From contig CM059576.1 of the NCBI GenBank assembly GCA_030386875.1, positions 62,867,581-62,931,580 on the forward strand: a stretch of DNA of 64,000 nucleotides, written 5' to 3'. The translations under genes and the position numbers were made by a program. The notes under the pieces were generated by a model. That model ran no database searches, had not been told where the DNA came from, and saw only the letters and a list, made by a program, of their open reading frames with translations. Shown here in pieces: positions 10,681 through 23,889 of the stretch (position 1 is the stretch's first letter; each line of letters begins with the position of its first letter). This DNA comes from Morinoia aosen (lineage: Eukaryota; Arthropoda; Malacostraca; Amphipoda; Talitridae).

Positions 10681-11823
10681 TTAAGGGTACCGTCCGGGAT
10701 TTTGACCTTTTTTTGTCCAATTCGCTTGAAAATTGGCCAGTATATGTATTTTTTGAAAGTAAACCTTTTTTACTCGTGTCATTTTTTCGATTTAGGCCTT
10801 ATTTTTTTACGAAAAATTAGCTTTTTGATGCATTTTTATGTAAATTTCAAGACGTATCAACTCATTGAATTTTGATGCTAGAACGAAACCAAAGACAGTT
10901 TTAGAATCCTTGAAGCATTTCTAATAAAGTTATAATTTAAAATTTCAACATTTCGAAAAAAATTTCTGTGATAGGCGATACTTTATAATAACATCACAAA
11001 CAATTATTTTTGGGTTTGGAGCCATATAACTTTTTTATTTTCTAAAATTTGGGAGAGTCCAAATTATAACTTTGTTAGAAATGTTCCAAGGATTCCAAAA
11101 CGGTCTTTGTTTTTGTTCTAGCATCAAACTCAATGAGTTGATACAGTTTGAACGTTGAAAGTTAGAAGTGTTGGGTATAAGCAAAAAACAAAATTTTTTG
11201 TTGAAGTGTAATATAATGAACAATTGATGTAATTGAATGCATAATTAATTTTAATTTCGATAATTTCCATGCATAAATTCATATTCACAGTGTGAATTGT
11301 GATTTCTCAGAAAAATATAAATGAAAAAAATTTTTATATATAAATAAAAATTATGAAATTCTTCATTTTCAGTCTGATTTTCATGAAATTTGACTATAAT
11401 ATGTAACTTTTAAAAAGAAACACAATTTCTTCTATTCATTTTTTTGATTCAGGCCTTAGTTTTTAAAAAAAATTGAGATACTGGTTTTTGAGTTCATTGT
11501 CATGGATATTTCAAAACGTATCAAATCATTGAATTTTGCTGCTAGAACAAAATCAGACAGTTTTAGAATCTATGGAACATTTCCAACAAAAGTATATTGG
11601 GAAAATATCCATTTCCATTTGTATTTTCTGTTTATATGGGGTCAAAATCAGGTCGAAAATTCAAAATTTTTGAATTCCCTGTGGGGGGGGATTTATTGTC
11701 CGTAGCGCCATAAAATTTTAGGACCAAATAGTCCACCACCTAAGGGTTCTTTTCCAACAATAACATGAAAAAAGCTCACCGGACCGACAGGGGCCTGGCA
11801 GGGGCTTCGGACGGTTCCCTTAA
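10681..11823. mobile_element. TTAA-bounded element, family T, copy A
   Basis: Ends are TTAAGGGTACCGTCCG and, reversed, TTAAGGGAACCGTCCG, so the inverted ends and the TTAA target are both clear. The interior has no transposase. It contains an about 55-bp motif (core 'gatgctagaac..aaagacagttttagaatccttg') at about 10880 and 11535 and reversed at about 11075. Copies B (14087) and C (25527) share this construction. It is a non-autonomous DNA element of unknown parent; the TTAA target suggests a piggyBac-type mobiliser. Confidence 0.8.
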
Positions 11824-12640
11824 CCCTTACCTTCCCAACACTCTAATTGTTCAGGGAAAAATGTTCTAAGGTAATTTCAGTCATTACCCTGAAATGTCAG
11901 CAAAATTGCCCTAGCAGGTTTTTTTTCTGCACAAGCAGGTGCTTACTTCCTTTGTAACACGTTGACTACGATTGCACGTGTTTTGAATTTTATTTGGTTA
12001 GGTTGTGAAAAACAGACTAATAATAATGATGTATTTGCAGGAATAAGTTTCCGTCCTTTGTAAGAAATGTACAAAATGTAAGAGCTCAGTAAAATTTTCA
12101 TGGTATGATGAAATTCCTTCAAAAAAGGTCACAAAATGGTTTGAAGTTTTATACATTTACATTGGTGCATGTGTGAATAATTTACCAAGTGGTACACATT
12201 TGTCCCACTCCGTGGTCAAAGTATTAAATTGAAAAATAAATTATACTTTAAAAATGTATGTTTTCACGCCAAAAAATAGCCGAAAAATCTGAAGAAAAAT
12301 ATCAATTTAGATTTTGCTTTTTTTATCAGTGAATACATGTTCGTACAAAAAACTTGCTCAAGTTAAATAAAAAAGTATTAAAGTATTGCATAGACCATGA
12401 AGCTTACATTGAGTGAATATCAATAGCAAATTGCACGTGCCAAACTTCTGGAGTGTCTAAAACATAGATGCAGGAATATTATTAATTGCCTTAATTTTGT
12501 CATATACTTCAAATTATTTCCCTACTAGTTGAATTTCTCTGAAATTTTGTCAATTTCCCTAAACTGGGAGACGAGTTCACGACGGGAACTGGAGTTCCCG
12601 TCAGGAAGGAAAGGGTCAAGGACAGCATCCCCACCTACAG
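11824..12640. other. No gene seen
   Basis: AT-rich. A short inverted pair (cgggaactggagttcccg) lies at about 12582-12600. No coding signal. Confidence 0.45.
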
Positions 12641-12644
12641 ACTT

Positions 12645-13075
12645 TTTTCTTTATTATTGAACCTAGAGCAATGAAACTTGCTACACTGATAGGAAATGCA
12701 ACTTGAAATCGCTTATCTGTTATGAAAAAAATATTTTTCCCACAGAAAACGAGATATTTAGAGGAAACGAGATTTTTGAACGGTTTCTAAAATGCATTTC
12801 CTCTAACATATTTCAAGAAGAAGTGATGATTTATGTATCATTGGATGCAGAAAGACGTGGACATTCCAGGAAGTCCTATGGCGTTTTCTAAATTTCCAGT
12901 TTTAATAAAAAAAATGAAAAAATTGGGAGCTAATTTTGGTTTAAAAAATTGCAGATTCATGACATCATAACTTTTGAACAAATATTAATTGTGAAGCCGC
13001 TAAGGACTTCCTGGAAAGCCCTTGGCTTTCCGCATCCAATGATACTAAAATCATTACTGTAGCATAAAAATTGTA
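12645..13075. repeat. Repeat with inverted internal arms, related to 33421-33650
   Basis: The first 200 bp match, in reverse complement, the sequence at 33421-33650; shared cues include 'cctagagcaatgaaa', 'tgataggaaatgcaa' and 'aaacgagatatt'. Within the repeat, 'atcattggatgcagaaag..ttccaggaagtcc' near 12838-12880 recurs inverted as 'ggacttcctgg..ctttccgcatccaatgat' near 13002-13043, so the two halves can fold back. No ends or target duplication were identified. Confidence 0.6.
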
Positions 13076-14086
13076 GGAGATGCCTTTTGAAACCTCACAT
13101 TACGAACCTCCATAAAAGGGCAAAACAAGGAAACACAAACAATTTTAATTAAAATATTTAAAAAAATTTTGGTTCGGCTTAGACCCCTGAAATCTTTATA
13201 GAGTAATACAGAGACATAGGAGATGACATAGCAATGTTGCACCATGAAGAAAATGCCAAGAGGAGGTGTAACATGATAAAATACCAGTTCCCCTTCCCCT
13301 CCTCCCCCATTCTTCAAACCCCATAGCAAGTGAACAAGTGAACATATGAGTCTCATTTTTTCACAGGATGTACCTGACCTTATGCACCTCCCATTGCAGC
13401 TAAAAAATTTTTTACCCCACTTTTCCAATTTCTGGGAGGAGATGCTGTCTTTAAACAAAAAATCAATAGCATGTGCAAAAAATGATCTAACATTGCAAAA
13501 ATTCCCAGATTCTGAATACATCAGTAAGAGTTTGTTTAAGCCATTGGGTACTGACAATTACTGTAATGCCAAGACAGTTAGTGCTTCCAGTTTAGGGTAT
13601 CTAACACAATTTTAAAGTAATTTAATAAGTAGGGGAATTACTAAAATAAACAACAAATTAGGGAAATTATTAGCATACATGAAACGATTTATCCGACATT
13701 GCAAAAGCCTGCATGCGCTAATTACCATTGTTTAACTCTATAAGTTCCTGCCACAGGGTCCAAGCAACATACTCAATAACCTTTCTCTTTAACTTGAGCA
13801 ATTTTTTCTGACCTTTTTTTTGGGTAAGTTTGGGCAAAAACTAATAAATTATTCCTATGATAATTCAAAAACTTCATTTTCAATATCAAAATTTTCTCCT
13901 GCCAAGCATACAGCTTTCAAGACTCCTCATTTTTCAAATTAAAAGGAAGAAGTGCGTGCTTGCTTCAGCAAGAAACAACCTACACTAGGGCAATTTCACT
14001 GATATTTCAGGAAACTGACAACATTTTCCCTGGAAATTTCTTCCCTGAACTGTTAGACTTTTTTAATTCAAAATGATAAGGCTTTA
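13076..14086. other. No convincing gene
   Basis: A 167-codon reverse frame (13557-13054) and an 89-codon forward frame overlap here. Neither shows a domain or a splice context, and they appear to be chance. The rest is AT-rich. Confidence 0.4.
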
Positions 14087-16024
14087 TTAAAGAGATCATC
14101 CCAGGTGGAAAGCTTTTTTCGTCAGATTCGTTTGAAAATTGGCCGGTATGTCTTTTGTGAAAGTAAACCTTTTTTACTCGTGTCATTTTTTCGATTTAGG
14201 CCTTATTTGTTTTTTTGATGAAAAGATGTGTTTTTGGTATATTTTTATTGATATTTCATAATTAAAATCCTTCAGTTTTGATGCTAGTACATAAACGAAG
14301 ACAACTTTAGAATCCTTGAATAATTTCTAACAAACTCAAATTGGGCTTTTTTTCTTATTCAAATTTTTTCTATTTTCTTCAATTTTTTTTTAAATTTCAC
14401 AAATCAGCAACAATTTTTTGGGTTTAGAGCTATATATTTTTTCAATGAATTCGAATTTTAAAAAAAGGCCCAATCTAAGTTTGTTTGAAATGTTTCAAGG
14501 ATTCTAAAACTGTCTTTGGATTTGTTCTAGCATCAAAACTCGAGGACTAGTTCCATTTTGAATGTTGAAAGTTAGAAATGTTGGGTATAAGCATAAAATG
14601 AAATTTTTTGTTGAAGTGTAATATAATGAACAATTGATGTAATTGAATGCAGTTTTAATTTTTATTTCGATAACTTCCATCCATAACTTCATATTCACAC
14701 TGTGAATTGTGATTTCCAAAAAAATAGTGTTTTTTCCACATATATGAAATTTTTCATTTTCAGTCTGACTCTTATGAAATTTGACTATGATACATAACCT
14801 TTGAAAAGAAACACAATTGATTCTATTCATTTTTTGATTCAGGCCTTAGATTTTGCAAAAATTTGACATTGATTTTTAAGGTACTGAAATTTCAAAATGG
14901 GACTCCTCCTTCAGTTTTGATGCTAGAACAAAAACAAAGACAGTTTTAGAATCCTTGAAAGATTTCTAACAAACTCAAATTGGGCTTTTTTTCTTATTCC
15001 AACTTTTTCTATTTTCTTCAATTTTTTTGAAATTTCACAAATCAGCAACAATTTTTTGGGTTTAGAGCTATATATTTTTTCAAAGAATTCGAATTTTAAA
15101 AAAAGCCTAACCTAGGTTTGTTAGAAATGTTTCAAGGATTCTAAAACTGTCTTTGGATTTGTTCTAGCATCAAAACTCGAGGACTAGTTCCATTTTGAAT
15201 GTTGAAAGTTAGAAATGTTGGGTATAAGCATAAAACGAAATTTTTTGTTGAAGTGTAATATAATGAACAATTGATGTAATTGAATGCAGTTTTGATTTTT
15301 ATTTCGATAACTTACATCCATAACTTCATATTCACACTGTGAATTGTGATTTCCAAAAAAATAGTGTTTTTTCCACATATATGAAATTTTTCATTTTCAG
15401 TCTGATTCTTATGAAATTTGACTATGATACATAACCTTTGAAAAGAAACACAATTGATTCCATTCATTTTTTGATTCAGGTCTTAGATTTTGCAAAAATT
15501 TGACATTGGTTTTTAAGGTACTGAAATTTCAAAATGGGACTCCTCCTTCAGTTTTGATGCTAGAACAAAAACAAAGACAGTTTTAGAATCCTTGGAACAT
15601 TTTTAACTAACTCAAATTCGGCTTTTTTCCATTTCCCATTTTTTCTCTTTTTATATGGGGTCAAAATTGGGAAAACTTAAAAATTTTGGGTGCTTTTCAC
15701 TGCTATTGATATTTCAAAATGAAACTCCTCCTTCAGTTTTGATGCTAGAACAAAAACAAAGACAGTTTTAGAATCCTTGGAACATTTCTAACAAACTCAA
15801 ATTGGGCTTTTTTCTATTTCCCATTTGTTCTCTTTTTATATGGGGTCAAAATCGGGAAAAAATGAAATATTTTGGTCCCCATCCCCCCCCCAGGGGGGGT
15901 GGAATTATTGTCTATTGCGCCATAAAATTTTAGGACCAAATAGTCCACCAACTAAGGGTCCTTTCCCAACAAACACATGAGAAATGACCCCCGGACTGAC
16001 AGGGGCCTGGGATGATCTCCTTAA
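14087..16024. mobile_element. TTAA-bounded element, family T, copy B
   Basis: Ends are TTAAAGAGATCATCCCAGG and, reversed, TTAAGGAGATCATCCCAGG. The interior holds the about 55-bp T motif six times: four forward (about 14280, 14920, 15555, 15735) and two reversed (14495, 15125). About 640 bp are tandemly duplicated (roughly 14283-14920 against 14925-15560). Near the right end a G-rich tract and the stretch 'attgcgccataaaattttaggaccaaatagtcc' match copy A. No transposase frame. Confidence 0.8.
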
Positions 16025-17700
16025 CATAGCATAAATGTTTTAAGGGGAAAGACAAAAAAAATGGTATAGACTAAAGAAAACATGTCATCAATGAACATAA
16101 TATGCTCTTATAGAAGCTACCCTATGCATTAAACCAGAAAGTTTGGAGGGAACAAAAACTAAAGAGTAGAGAAGAGGTATGAAAACCCAAAGAAACTAAG
16201 TGTGCACTGCAGAAAAAACAAACAACAGACAGGCCTATTCAAAGGTGAGGTAACTCAACAGCCAGAGGAAATTTCCCATTTAGCTAAGGCAAACTAGATG
16301 AATAGTTGCTTCATAATTATTAGGGACTTCTCCAGCTAAACCTTGTGCTCTCTAGACATATTTCAAAGTCAAGCTTCAGCCCTGAAACTGATACAAATAC
16401 AAGTTTATTAAAAAAAATGAAGGCTTTGATAGCAAGCATTTGACAATGAGTGAAGTACTAGAGACTTCAACGATTTTCTCAAATAATCAAGATCTTTAAT
16501 AGTTTCTGTTTCTTGTTCAACTTTTGAAATGGCCACCACAAGATTCAAAACATAAAACAGAGAAGAAATTTGCAATAACTTCTTCTACTAGGTAAAGACA
16601 TGGATGGGCATAATGACTCTCAAATGTACCAGTAAATAGTGAAAAGAATTTTGCCGAGAAACAACCTGATGATTGAACAAATTGGAGCTACAGGTGTGGC
16701 CAATGATTTCAAGAAAAAACTTTCATTTGAAAGCTTTATTTCAGAATATACTAATGCCTAATCGTTTTAACACTTCAATGATGTAGCAAAATTACTTGGA
16801 AGCAAGAAAAAATATAATTGATTTTTTTGAAAGTTACAGCAAAACAAGAGGTCACTCAGAAATGTTTGTCTAAGCTGACGAGAAAATGTAGTTCTTTAGA
16901 TCTTAACTATATTTCAACATTATCTCAACAAATAGTTTAATCTTGTAATGCATAAGAACTATAATGATTGAAGTCTGCCAACATAAGCTTTCTTTCGATA
17001 AAAGCTGAATGACTTACCTACAAGATATCCTTTTTACAGTAAGGCAGGTTTTTTAAGGTTATTATAGTATTATATTTTTTGATTAAATTTTTATTATCAA
17101 GTTATTCTCTGTTTATTGTCAAATGAAGGTGAGAAGAAATAAAAGAGCATTCAGTAAAGAAATAGAAATGTATACAACAGAACAAAATTTGAATACAGAT
17201 GAGAATTAAGTAGATTCAACCCATGAAACAACATATCATTTGATTTCCTTCCAGTTCAATCCTATTTTAGCTTTAAGAGTCAGGCACCTTTTCTTAATAT
17301 CTGCTTACAAACTTCCCCATGCTTTGTACCATCTTCTAGGTTTTAACTTCTCACCTTCTTTATTGTTAGTAGTCCTGAGCAATCCTAAACACTAGAAACA
17401 GCTCACTTCTTTCATTCAAACTTACATTAATTCTTTACAAACCCCTTCTCCGAACACTTTTCTACTTTATTCTTATTTACATTCATCTGGAGTTTTTTTT
17501 AATAACAGACCCTTATAAGCACTTTTAACAATTTAAAGTTTCTCATCAACGTAGCTACTTCTGTTAAAATACTAACACAGAGAAGCTGCTAAGTATTGAT
17601 GACTGTGCCCTGTGCCACCAACATTTCCAGCCCCAACCAAATTGCCTTTCCTTAATCTGACACAAAGCTCCATCTGTAAGCATATTTACAAATAGTGATA
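16025..17700. other. No gene seen
   Basis: AT-rich, apparently unique sequence without long frames or recognised repeats. Confidence 0.45.
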
Positions 17701-18199
17701 TTAACCCCCTCCCCAACAATTTTTTTTTGTTAAAAACGTTTCTATTTCAGACTAATTTTTCATTTTGGTTGTCGAGAAATAGTCATTGTCTGATGAACTG
17801 GCCGAGTTATCAGAAGTATTCAAGCTTCTGAGGGAAGGTTCATATAAACTATCTTCCGGTGAACTAGAAATTTGGGGTGTAACACTTGAAAATGCTACAA
17901 AAAAATGAATGCAAATGTGGAGGCAAACATCCATCCAACGGCAATGGCTGTCGGAGCAAGTCTAGTACCAATGTCCTTGAAATCCCACAGCTCTACTCTA
18001 TCACCTTTGCCAGGCATACGATTTGACGAGAATACTCATTTCACACGTAAAATGGCTTACAAAGGCTAAAAGTTGACGAGTATATAAGTATATAGCTGGT
18101 TTTTGAAGGTGAAGTTTTAGACGAGTATACTCGTCGATGACTGAAAAAAGAACATTTTGTGAAAATGTGTGTACACGTTTCTGCCGGGAAAGGGGTTAA
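17701..18199 (-). mobile_element. Short TTAA-flanked piggyBac-like element
   Basis: Left end TTAACCCCCTCCCC, right end (reversed) TTAACCCCTTTCCCGG; both are TTAA followed by C-rich inverted ends. Near the right end is the perfect palindrome GACGAGTATACTCGTC (18120-18135), with partial GACGAG/ACTCGTC echoes at 18022-18030 and 18074-18082. On the minus strand a frame of about 45 codons after a TTTTTTTGTAG acceptor-like site is Ser/Asp-rich (SSPEDSLYEPS, SSSDNDYF), resembling the acidic N-terminus of a transposase. The rest of a transposase is missing, so this is an internally deleted element. Confidence 0.68.
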
Positions 18200-20560
18200 A
18201 CAACACTGATGCCAACTCACAAGAATTTCATACCATTAACTTATTCCATTTCCATTTTCAAAGCTTGGCTATAGATGTGATAACTCATGACCTCAAGCAC
18301 CTAACTCCTTACACCAGACACTCTAAGCACTTCCTCCAACACTTTCTGAACAACTGTATCATCCCCTGCATTGAACCTTAGTAAGCTCAAAACACCTCTT
18401 GTTGCTTCTATCACATTCGTTGCACTTCTGAAATCAAATCCTCACACTGTTTATCCTGCCAAAAACTGAACAGCTTGTCTCCAACTGCACTCTTTATTTT
18501 CTCTTTTACATGATTCAATAGCTCTCTGCCACACAGGTTACCAACCATGCTCAATATTCTTATACTTCAAAAATTTGAGCTATCACCCCTATCCTCTTTC
18601 TTTTATACAATGGAATCAAAGCACTAACTCTTTAAATCTATTAGCAATGTTACAACACTACTAAATTCAACAACTGCAACAATTAATATATGTCAATCAA
18701 TGTTTCTTTGTATGCTCATATGCAACTGTGGCTAAATCCAGTGTTTTATGGTACTGTGTTCTTTTCAGTGCAAGTGACAGCTTTTACTTTCTTGATGATT
18801 CAACTTTAGGGCTTTAACAACTATAATCCTCCTTCCCTTTCAGTGGCATTCTCTTTTCCTTTTTTCTAGTTTAATATCAAAGAAGTAAAATCATTAGAAA
18901 TGATGCTTTCCGATTTCCATTCCAGTATACCTAACACAAAAAGTTACATTGCACGCAAATGCTTTTTTAGCGGACATTATTTGCTTATTTAGAGAATTCA
19001 AGTTCAAAAACTTTTCTGACAACAAATCACTTACTGATGACTAGGGAACACAATCTGCCAAAACTGACAGCAATTAACCTCCAAATAGTTTAATGAGTGC
19101 TGTGTAGAAATTTTTGTAGGTGAGAAAATATCAGCAAATCATACTACTTTCTGACTTACTGTGTTCAAGTGATCAACATGTGAAAACAGGGATCACTTTT
19201 CTCTCCCATCTAAATCTTACACATGCCCACAACAAACTACTATATCCATCTTGACATCTTCATATTAAATATGCATCATATGATGAGGTAATGAAACTTT
19301 TCTTCAATAATGCACTACTGATGTAACATGACCTGTAGGACAAACAAATTCAACTACACAACAAAAATAATTATGGATTCCTCTATTCATATCAGGTATA
19401 TCAAATGTATGTGATATGCTAGGAGCACTCCCATCAAAAATCCTGACAGACATTCTTGTACAAAATTGCTTTGAACACTATCACTGTAATATATATGCAA
19501 CACTATCACTATAATTTCGTTGCTTTATGTACAAGTATCTCATGAAACACACTCTATAAATAGATCTTAAATAAAATTATAACTGTAATTATTTAGCTTT
19601 CTGCGAAACTTTTAAGTATGCACTCTCAAAAGTCATTCAAGCATCAAAAAAAGCCATAAAATATGATATAAAAATGTTCCACTCATAATGTCAAGCCTCT
19701 GTAAGATTTTAGACTGTGCTTCTTACCCAGGCCATGTTTGCATCACTCACAAATGTGAACACATTCATTGATGCAATCTCTGCTTCGACAAATGTTCTAG
19801 AAGCAATACACAATGCCAATAAAGATGCCAATGTATTTCAATCAGTAAATGAAAGGTGCAAGGCTAGGGATAGGTTGCAAACATCTTTTTTCATCTGCTC
19901 CATGATTCAGTGAGTTTCTCACTGCTTCTATATTTTATTTACCAACCATGATTCATAGCTCAGTAAGAAAACAAATTGAGTGGAACACTTATATTAAATA
20001 CAGTACAAGATATAAATGTTCTTTGTTTACCGATGAATAATTTTATCATAGAAAGCTCCTATAATTTGACATTACCAAATATAGTCATAACAGACAAGAA
20101 GGTTGCATGATAGGATCTGAAAATAACCACTAAATGTTGCTCTTAAAATCCTCCTTAAGCACTAAACAGAATTAGATATGTCAAACATGGAAAATTTTTA
20201 AATAATTTGTTGTTCATCAAAATAATTTATTCAATGACAATGAAATAATACAACATTACAAAATTTCAGTGACATAATAGTCTTAAGGGAAGTCAACATT
20301 TTTTGGGTCAAAAACCAAAAATGAGATTATTGCTTGAAAATTCTTGAATATTGAAGGAGGTGTGGGTAAATTCCAAAAACTTTATGGGCTATAAATGTTT
20401 ATTTGAATGTTATAAACATGCTGTGAATACCTCAGAGCTTAGTGGTATATAATCTAATTTTGAAATGAGATAACTGTGTATAGGCTGGGTGCATTCCAAG
20501 TCAAAATTTTAAGCTGGTTGTTTGAGCTTATGTTTATTTAGGTTTAGATATCTAGAATTT
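18200..20560. other. No gene seen
   Basis: Long AT-rich stretch with only short chance frames. No repeats shared with the rest of the window were recognised. Confidence 0.4.
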
Positions 20561-22391
20561 TTAGGTTTTTTTACGCTTTCCAGCATTCGAACCTGTGCTC
20601 ATTCTTGTCTGATGTGAGTTGAAGGTAGGACTCGGTATGACTTCTGTGATGCTTATAACTTCTAGGATGAGATTGCCATCTTTATTTTCTGAATTCTTTT
20701 TTTTCTTTTGTTGATCATCATGGGAGGGTCCTTCCTGATCATTTTCAGTGCTGTTTGCTTCCTGTTGATTTAACTTGACTGCAAGTGCAGACTTTTTTGT
20801 TGCAGGGCACTTTCTGGAAATTTTGTGTTTAGGACTTTGCTTAAAGTCCCGAAATCTCTTTTTCAGTACATGGCCTCCCCAAGGTTTTGAACATTTCTGC
20901 AACTATCACTGCTATTTGAATTGCCATATCAGTTCTACGAGTAATTTCCTCTAGATGTCTATGCTTCATCATTGATCTCCTCTATTTGAGTGGCAGCATT
21001 GGTGAAGTTATTTTCTAGGGCATGGAAGAGAACTTTCTGCTTCAGATGCAGCTCTGTTTCCTCTATGGGTAGTTTCAGCATAAGAATCACCATTCAAATT
21101 GAGTGAGGGGCTGTTTTTTTCAGTAAATTTAGTAAATTTATCCTAAACTATTTTAACTGCATCACGGTAAAAAAGCTTGCTTTCAGCTTGGACTGTTTTA
21201 ATAACTTTGGCTTGTTTCATTAATAGACAACCCCCATAGCTAGCAGTGTGCTTTCCTTCACAGTTGCAACAGAGAAGGCATACATTTTCTCTTTCTGTGC
21301 AATTCCTTGAATTATGAGAGCCTGAACACACCACACATCATGGTTCAAATCTGCAGCTGGAGGCATTATGTCAAAATCCCTGACAATCAAAGCACTGCCA
21401 GGGTTTGCCAACAAAAATCCAAACTTCAAATCTTTTGTAGCTTAAGTAGACATACTTTGGCAATTCTGGTCCCTGGAAAGTTAGGAGAAGGTATAGGGTT
21501 GGTGTTTTGTTCTTGTCGTTTGTAATTTGCTTGACACTGATCACCTTACTGTATTTTCGGCTGAGAAATTCCTTGATTTCTTCATCACCAGTGTCCAGGC
21601 CAAAAAGCCAGACGACTCCTAGAGACTGTCCTAGGGCTTGTGGAAATTGACATTGGACCCCAGTCCTCCATCTTTGAAGTTGAGAGCAGGTGTGATTGCA
21701 TCATTGAGTTGATAGGTTTGACATTGATAATGAGCAGTTTACGGCTCATGTTTTTCTTAACGCCAATGATGCTTGCTTGAGCAAAGTTGGATGACTGAAT
21801 ATCTTTTAAAAGTCTCAGCTCATTTGAAAAGAATTTTCCAATGTCTGCTTTTCCACTAATGGGTTCAACAAGGAAGGTGCGAGACCTTTGGTGCACAGCA
21901 TTACTTTCTGTGCTGGGTGGAGTTTGACCATGAACTTGCCTGTAAGATGAATATCTAGAGCCTTTATTGATCCTGAGACAACAAACCTACTGCTTGCAGG
22001 CTCAGATCTACTAATTTAGGAGTACTTGGTTCTTTCCTGTAAGCTGCATTGGCTAGAACCTGAAATGTAGGATTTCTTCCACTTGACCAATTGTTGAGTA
22101 GACGGGGCTTTGTTAATTTTCATCATTCAGAAATCTCAGCATGTCACTATCAGTACCTGAAATACCTTGAGATAATTCGGCATTTACAGGACAGCTATCT
22201 ACTACTAAGGGTGCCCTAGATCTATGGCTCCCAGCAGTGATGATCTCAGGAGTTGAAACAGTCACAGGCAGGGTTTCATTAATGGTAACTTGAACTGAAT
22301 CTGATAGAATTCCATCATCCATCGAGTTACTAATCATCAAGTCATCACTGACATCGAGCTCACTCTCAAAATCCACTAGCAAATGAGCCAT
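20561..22391 (-). pseudogene. Decayed LINE ORF1 (gag-like, zinc-knuckle)
   Basis: Minus-strand pieces in several frames form a broken ORF1 of a Jockey/I-like non-LTR retrotransposon. From 5' to 3': an acidic N-terminal part (22391-22113), a segment RTFLVEPISGKADIGKFF...LLKDIQ (21896 downward) typical of ORF1 RNA-binding proteins, then knuckle sequence near 21400-21200 (WQCFDCQGF, HNASSC, CVVCSGSHNSRNC) interrupted by stops, and a Lys/Ser-rich C-terminal tail (20902-20561). In such elements ORF1 protein coats the RNA. At least three in-frame stops or shifts make it inactive. No adjoining ORF2 is present; the fragment at 24303 may or may not be the same family. Confidence 0.75.
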
Positions 22392-22445
22392 GTTCTTGGA
22401 GTCAGTCGACTCTCCTGATAATGCCTATCTACTATTTATGGTACA

Positions 22446-22805
22446 TTATTATTATTACATAAGAAATTTTTAGCCTCCCTTAACCACGACAAAGATGTTC
22501 CAAGAGAGGAAAGAGGAAGGCACCATTTAGTATGGAGTTAAGGGAACGCGGAATCTATGCACAAGGTGCACAGAAACAGTAAGCTAGGAATGAAGTTCAT
22601 GAAACAAGAAAAAAGTTGAAGAAGAAAGTAGTAGGTGCTGAAAAACTGGACAGCAGTGAACCGAAAAAAGATGGTCCGTAACGAAACAAAAACCTATTTT
22701 ATTACAACAAAAAGGAAGCCTACCTAACCTTTAGCTCGGGCCCTCACATGGTTCCCCTGGGAGCGCTAATTTCCATAGATACAATAGTTGTATCCCCCTG
22801 AGGGG
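22446..22805 (-). repeat. SINE-like family S, complete copy with 12-bp target duplication
   Basis: Flanked by ATTTATGGTACA at 22434-22445 and 22806-22817, an exact 12-bp duplication. The TTA-rich tail is at the low-coordinate side, so the element reads on the minus strand and ends in (TAA)n. Its 5' end carries the hairpin cccctcaggggg. It matches the copy at 9772 over its full length. It is inserted just upstream of the decayed ORF1. Confidence 0.82.
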
Positions 22806-22879
22806 ATTTATGGTACAAGATAATTATACTGGCTAAATCGGAATGATATGCCTGTACTTGTCTCTACCAAAAAAAATAT

Positions 22880-23616
22880 GGTCAATATTGAGTTTAACCT
22901 GGTCATAGAAATTGAAAATTCATTCCAAAGAATCACTAAAGGAACACATTTAAAAACGTTTTACATGACTGACATTCTGCTTGCTGATGCATTATTTTTG
23001 AGTAATTCAACTTTGAATTTTTATGAATGGCGCTGATGAAATGGCTTTCCTGCACAAAGCAGAAGTTATTGTTTTCGCAATATATGGCGTAATTTATTAT
23101 TTGCCCACTCCGCGGAGCATGAACCTACTTCTAGGATGTTTTAGTTAATAACACAATAGAGGTTATCACCCAAAAATATTAACAGGACTGGATTAGTGAA
23201 GACTTGAATCGATATGCTGGACATCAGTTTCAAAATTTCAAAATGGCGGCCACCCTGTAGAACATTAGCCCAATCGTAGGAGTGAATACCATAGATTTAT
23301 TATCATAATATTTTTATACCTTGATATTTTTGGTTGATAACCGTTATTGTGTTATTAACTAAAACATCCTAGAAGTGGGTTCAGGCTCCGCAGGGTGGGC
23401 AAATAACAAATCACAAAGTACCCCAGCGTACTCGGACGGCTCAAGCATGCAACACAACTCCTATGGAAGACAAAAATTTCAGAGCTGAATAACTCAAAAA
23501 TAACGCATCAACGAGCAGAATGTTGTTCATGTAGTACGTCTTTAAATGTTTTCCTTTAATGATTCTTTGGAATGGACTTTTTAATTTCTATGAACGGGTT
23601 AAACTCAATATTGACC
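22880..23616. mobile_element. Palindromic fold-back element, family F1, copy a
   Basis: Begins GGTCAATATTGAGTTTAA and ends with its inverse, followed through the arms by further inverted blocks (for example 'cctagaagtgggttcaggctcc' against 'aacctacttctaggatg'). It is flanked by octamers AAAAATAT and AAAAATAC (7 of 8 identical). It shares arm sequence with the F1 copies at 32738 and 35450 ('aatcactaaaggaac..catttaa', 'gacattctgct', 'gctgatgc'). The centre contains 'caaaatggcggcc'. No coding capacity. More diverged arms mean this is the oldest of the three. Confidence 0.8.
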
Positions 23617-23889
23617 AAAAATACTAGTAATAAATTTACTCACCACGTAACCTTGTCCGCCGATCGTCCCCTCCAGGGTGTAATTTCAGAATTGAAGGGA
23701 ACAAATTAAAAGAAAGTTCCAAAATTTTTTGATATTACATGAAAAAGTATATTTTTTCCAAATCTCTAGTTATTTAGCTTTGAAAACTTGAAAATTTGTT
23801 CATGAAAAATGGTTTATTTGATTAACTGAAAACTTTAGACATTATTGAAATATCAATAGTTGTTAGGTTATTGCCATTGGATAATTTAT

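Noticed and set aside
13054..13557. 167-codon reverse frame
   Set aside because: No recognisable domain, low-complexity stretches, and a competing frame on the other strand.
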